A stretch of DNA of 64,000 nucleotides from Podarcis raffonei (Eukaryota > Chordata > Lepidosauria > Squamata > Lacertidae). This document shows positions 62,104-64,000 of this stretch, in pieces. Below the pieces are notes generated by a model. That model was given only the letters and a program-made list of their open reading frames with translations. It had not been told where the DNA came from and did not search any database. Numbering within the stretch: the first letter of the stretch is position 1; each line of letters opens with the position of its first letter. The stretch covers positions 7,078,001 through 7,142,000 of the forward strand of contig NC_070607.1 in NCBI RefSeq assembly GCF_027172205.1. The letters are read 5' to 3'. A program made the translations under genes and the position numbers.

Positions 62104-64000
62104 CCACACTTTCAACCAGTTCGTTGTCTAGGTGCAGTACATTGAGGCTGAAATGAATGCAGGCAGACAAGTTTCATGGATAGCAAAATATATTTCAATT
62201 TCTGTAGTACAGTATAGATCACATAATCCCTTGCAAGTAACAGAATAGGTCACAACAGACAGTTCAATACATTTTGGAATCAGTGAACAATTCTATATCC
62301 CACCATCAACAACCTTCCCTGACCCATAATGTTCTCCATATTACAAAAGATGCAAGTGAGGCTTGGGAAGACCATTCCAGTGTCAGGTACAGTTTGTCCT
62401 CTTCTCACCACCATCTGTGCAAGAAAATTTTCCCATCACTCACTCTGAGAAAGAGGAAAACTACAGCCTTGCAATCCAGCACCTTCCAGGTTAACAGGAT
62501 GCCTCGTTACAATCAGTTGTGTAGATCATTCGCAAGAGATTTGCAACCATGTTGTGCCCATCCAGTTTACACTCACAGATTCAGTCCCAAAGCATGAGGT
62601 TGATTACAATTAGTATACTGATCTTCCCACACGTCCCCCTTAGAAAAAAGTACACGTATTTCCCAAAGACAACAGGAATTATTTGATAAAATTCTCAAAT
62701 TATATTCTGAAGATGGAGGTTTTGGGGGGGGGGGTTCTCTTTAAACAAGCAGCAGAAAAGGACACAATGCAATGAAAATTCTTTGGGTGGATCCCGGCCA
62801 TCTTATAATGACAATTACAGTGCCATCATAGACAATTTAAAAACAAAAGCAAAAAGCTTTTTGGAATGGATGAGTCTACCATGTTAACACTGATTTAGCA
62901 ATACTACAATCTGCACATATAGTTTGTAATGTTCTAGGAACAGAAATCTCCCTCACACCTCTATCTAGAACCTGCAAGTGAGTAGCCTCTAAAAACAGTG
63001 TGTTTGTTAAGGTTACTTATCAGACTCCTTCAGAGCTTACACAGGGTGTTGATCCAAATCCAGATGCTCATATTTCCTCATCTTTCTCCAAAAGTGGATA
63101 CTGTTTCAGTGAATTTTTAAAGTTTTGAACTAGATTAAATACTGTACTTGACGTTTGGCATCTTGAAACTACTGTTCATAATATTCAGTCCAGGTGGCAC
63201 TTCCCCCAAAATCCACAAAAATTATCAATGGCACACCCACCTTAGTCAAATAAACCTGGAACACATGGCTTAGCTAAATGGCAATACACTTGGGTCATAT
63301 CAAAATACTGATTAAGCTGTTTTCTGCAGTATAAATCAGAATTAAGTTTCTTTTTATTTTTTGCTGCAGTTAGATGACATGAGAAAAGCTGCCAGCACCT
63401 AGAATTTACTAGGGCACCAAATTTAGGACAATACAAAGGACAGCAGCTCAAGAACACACAAAAACTTGCATTTCCCCTATGTGCCTACGCTAGTACATAG
63501 CCGCCCCTCCTTTGCACTCTTAGAACATGTCAGAAATGCACTTTAGGGCGGCTGAGAGAAAAGCTCCAGATTATAGACTACACAGTGAGCAGTCAGCAAT
63601 ATAGGGGTATTGTTTTTCACAATGACACAGTCCCTCCTTCTGTAGCTCTAAGCACACCACCCACCCAAGGCTGTCTCACATAGCACTGTGGGGATCCCCC
63701 TGATCAAAACTGGGAGCCTATTGTTAAAGCTCCTCAGACCCATGCCTCAATTCCAATCCACATTGGGGCTCGACAGATGCTATTTATTTTCAAAAGAACT
63801 AATTGCATAAACAGCATCAGGTCCGCTTGTGTCCTTAGCTAGAGAGCAGGAACCCCTGAAGACACTGGTTCTGGCTAAAATGGGAATGATACAGCCCTTA
63901 GTAGCAGACAGCACCCACTTTTGCCATAGCTAAAGACAGTTTCCCTTTAAAAAGTCTGCAGTCATTTTAACACGCTAGCCCAACTTGTTGTCATTGTTTA
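62104..64000 (-). other. Non-coding, repeat-poor tail; possible SOAT1 3' UTR
   Basis: There is no repeat border and no exon. In other vertebrates SOAT1 lies next to AXDND1 in the same direction, so its 3' UTR on the minus strand would fall here. An AATATA-type hexamer on the minus strand near 62186 could be an end signal. This rests on synteny only. Confidence 0.3.

Noticed and set aside
1-64000. CRISPR arrays, operons or other prokaryotic systems
   Set aside because: The window is a vertebrate locus with introns, SINEs and LINEs. The tandem arrays lack spacers and are repeat DNA.

Overview
The window looks like squamate reptile (lizard or snake) nuclear DNA. It carries many Sauria-type tRNA SINEs, BovB, CR1, L1 and L2-clade LINEs, and TA-flanked and hAT-type MITEs. 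Two host genes lie tail to tail, in the order known from the vertebrate NPHS2-AXDND1 locus. The species cannot be fixed from the sequence; a lacertid-like lizard is only an impression.

Left part (1-17,990): no host exon was recognised. The centrepiece is a nearly complete L2-clade LINE (5,022-9,327, minus strand) inserted in the ORF2 of an L1 (plus strand). The L2 copy ends upstream of its ORF in an array of about 100-bp monomers, each with a GC box or a GC-box-like core, resembling a monomeric LINE promoter. The rest is SINEs, MITEs, LINE tails and a degenerate tandem array (16,035-16,695).

Middle (17,994-25,617, plus strand): exons 4-8 of NPHS2 (podocin, the slit-diaphragm stomatin/PHB protein). 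All splice phases join and the first four have the human exon lengths (83, 204, 56 and 79 nt). Exons 1-3 were not seen and presumably lie left of the window. A 261-bp hAT MITE with a perfect 8-bp target duplication sits 32 bp upstream of exon 5.

Right part (30,493-59,903, minus strand): AXDND1 (axonemal dynein light chain domain containing 1). Eighteen exons were located by matching splice sites and reading phase, plus one candidate 17-nt microexon. They run from the domain ending in [11 protein letters not shown] to a lysine-rich C-terminus. At least one exon between 51.5 and 54.2 kb and the coding N-terminus were not found, and one exon (48.6 kb) has no GT donor where one is expected. A CpG-rich block at 59.56-60.56 kb is the likely promoter. 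The far right (62.1-64.0 kb) is non-coding, low-repeat sequence; by synteny it may be the 3' UTR of SOAT1, but nothing in the sequence proves this.

Podocin acts in kidney podocytes and AXDND1 is linked to sperm flagella and cilia, so the two genes are neighbours, not partners in a pathway. Most other sequence is repeats, many with target-site duplications good enough to fix their borders.
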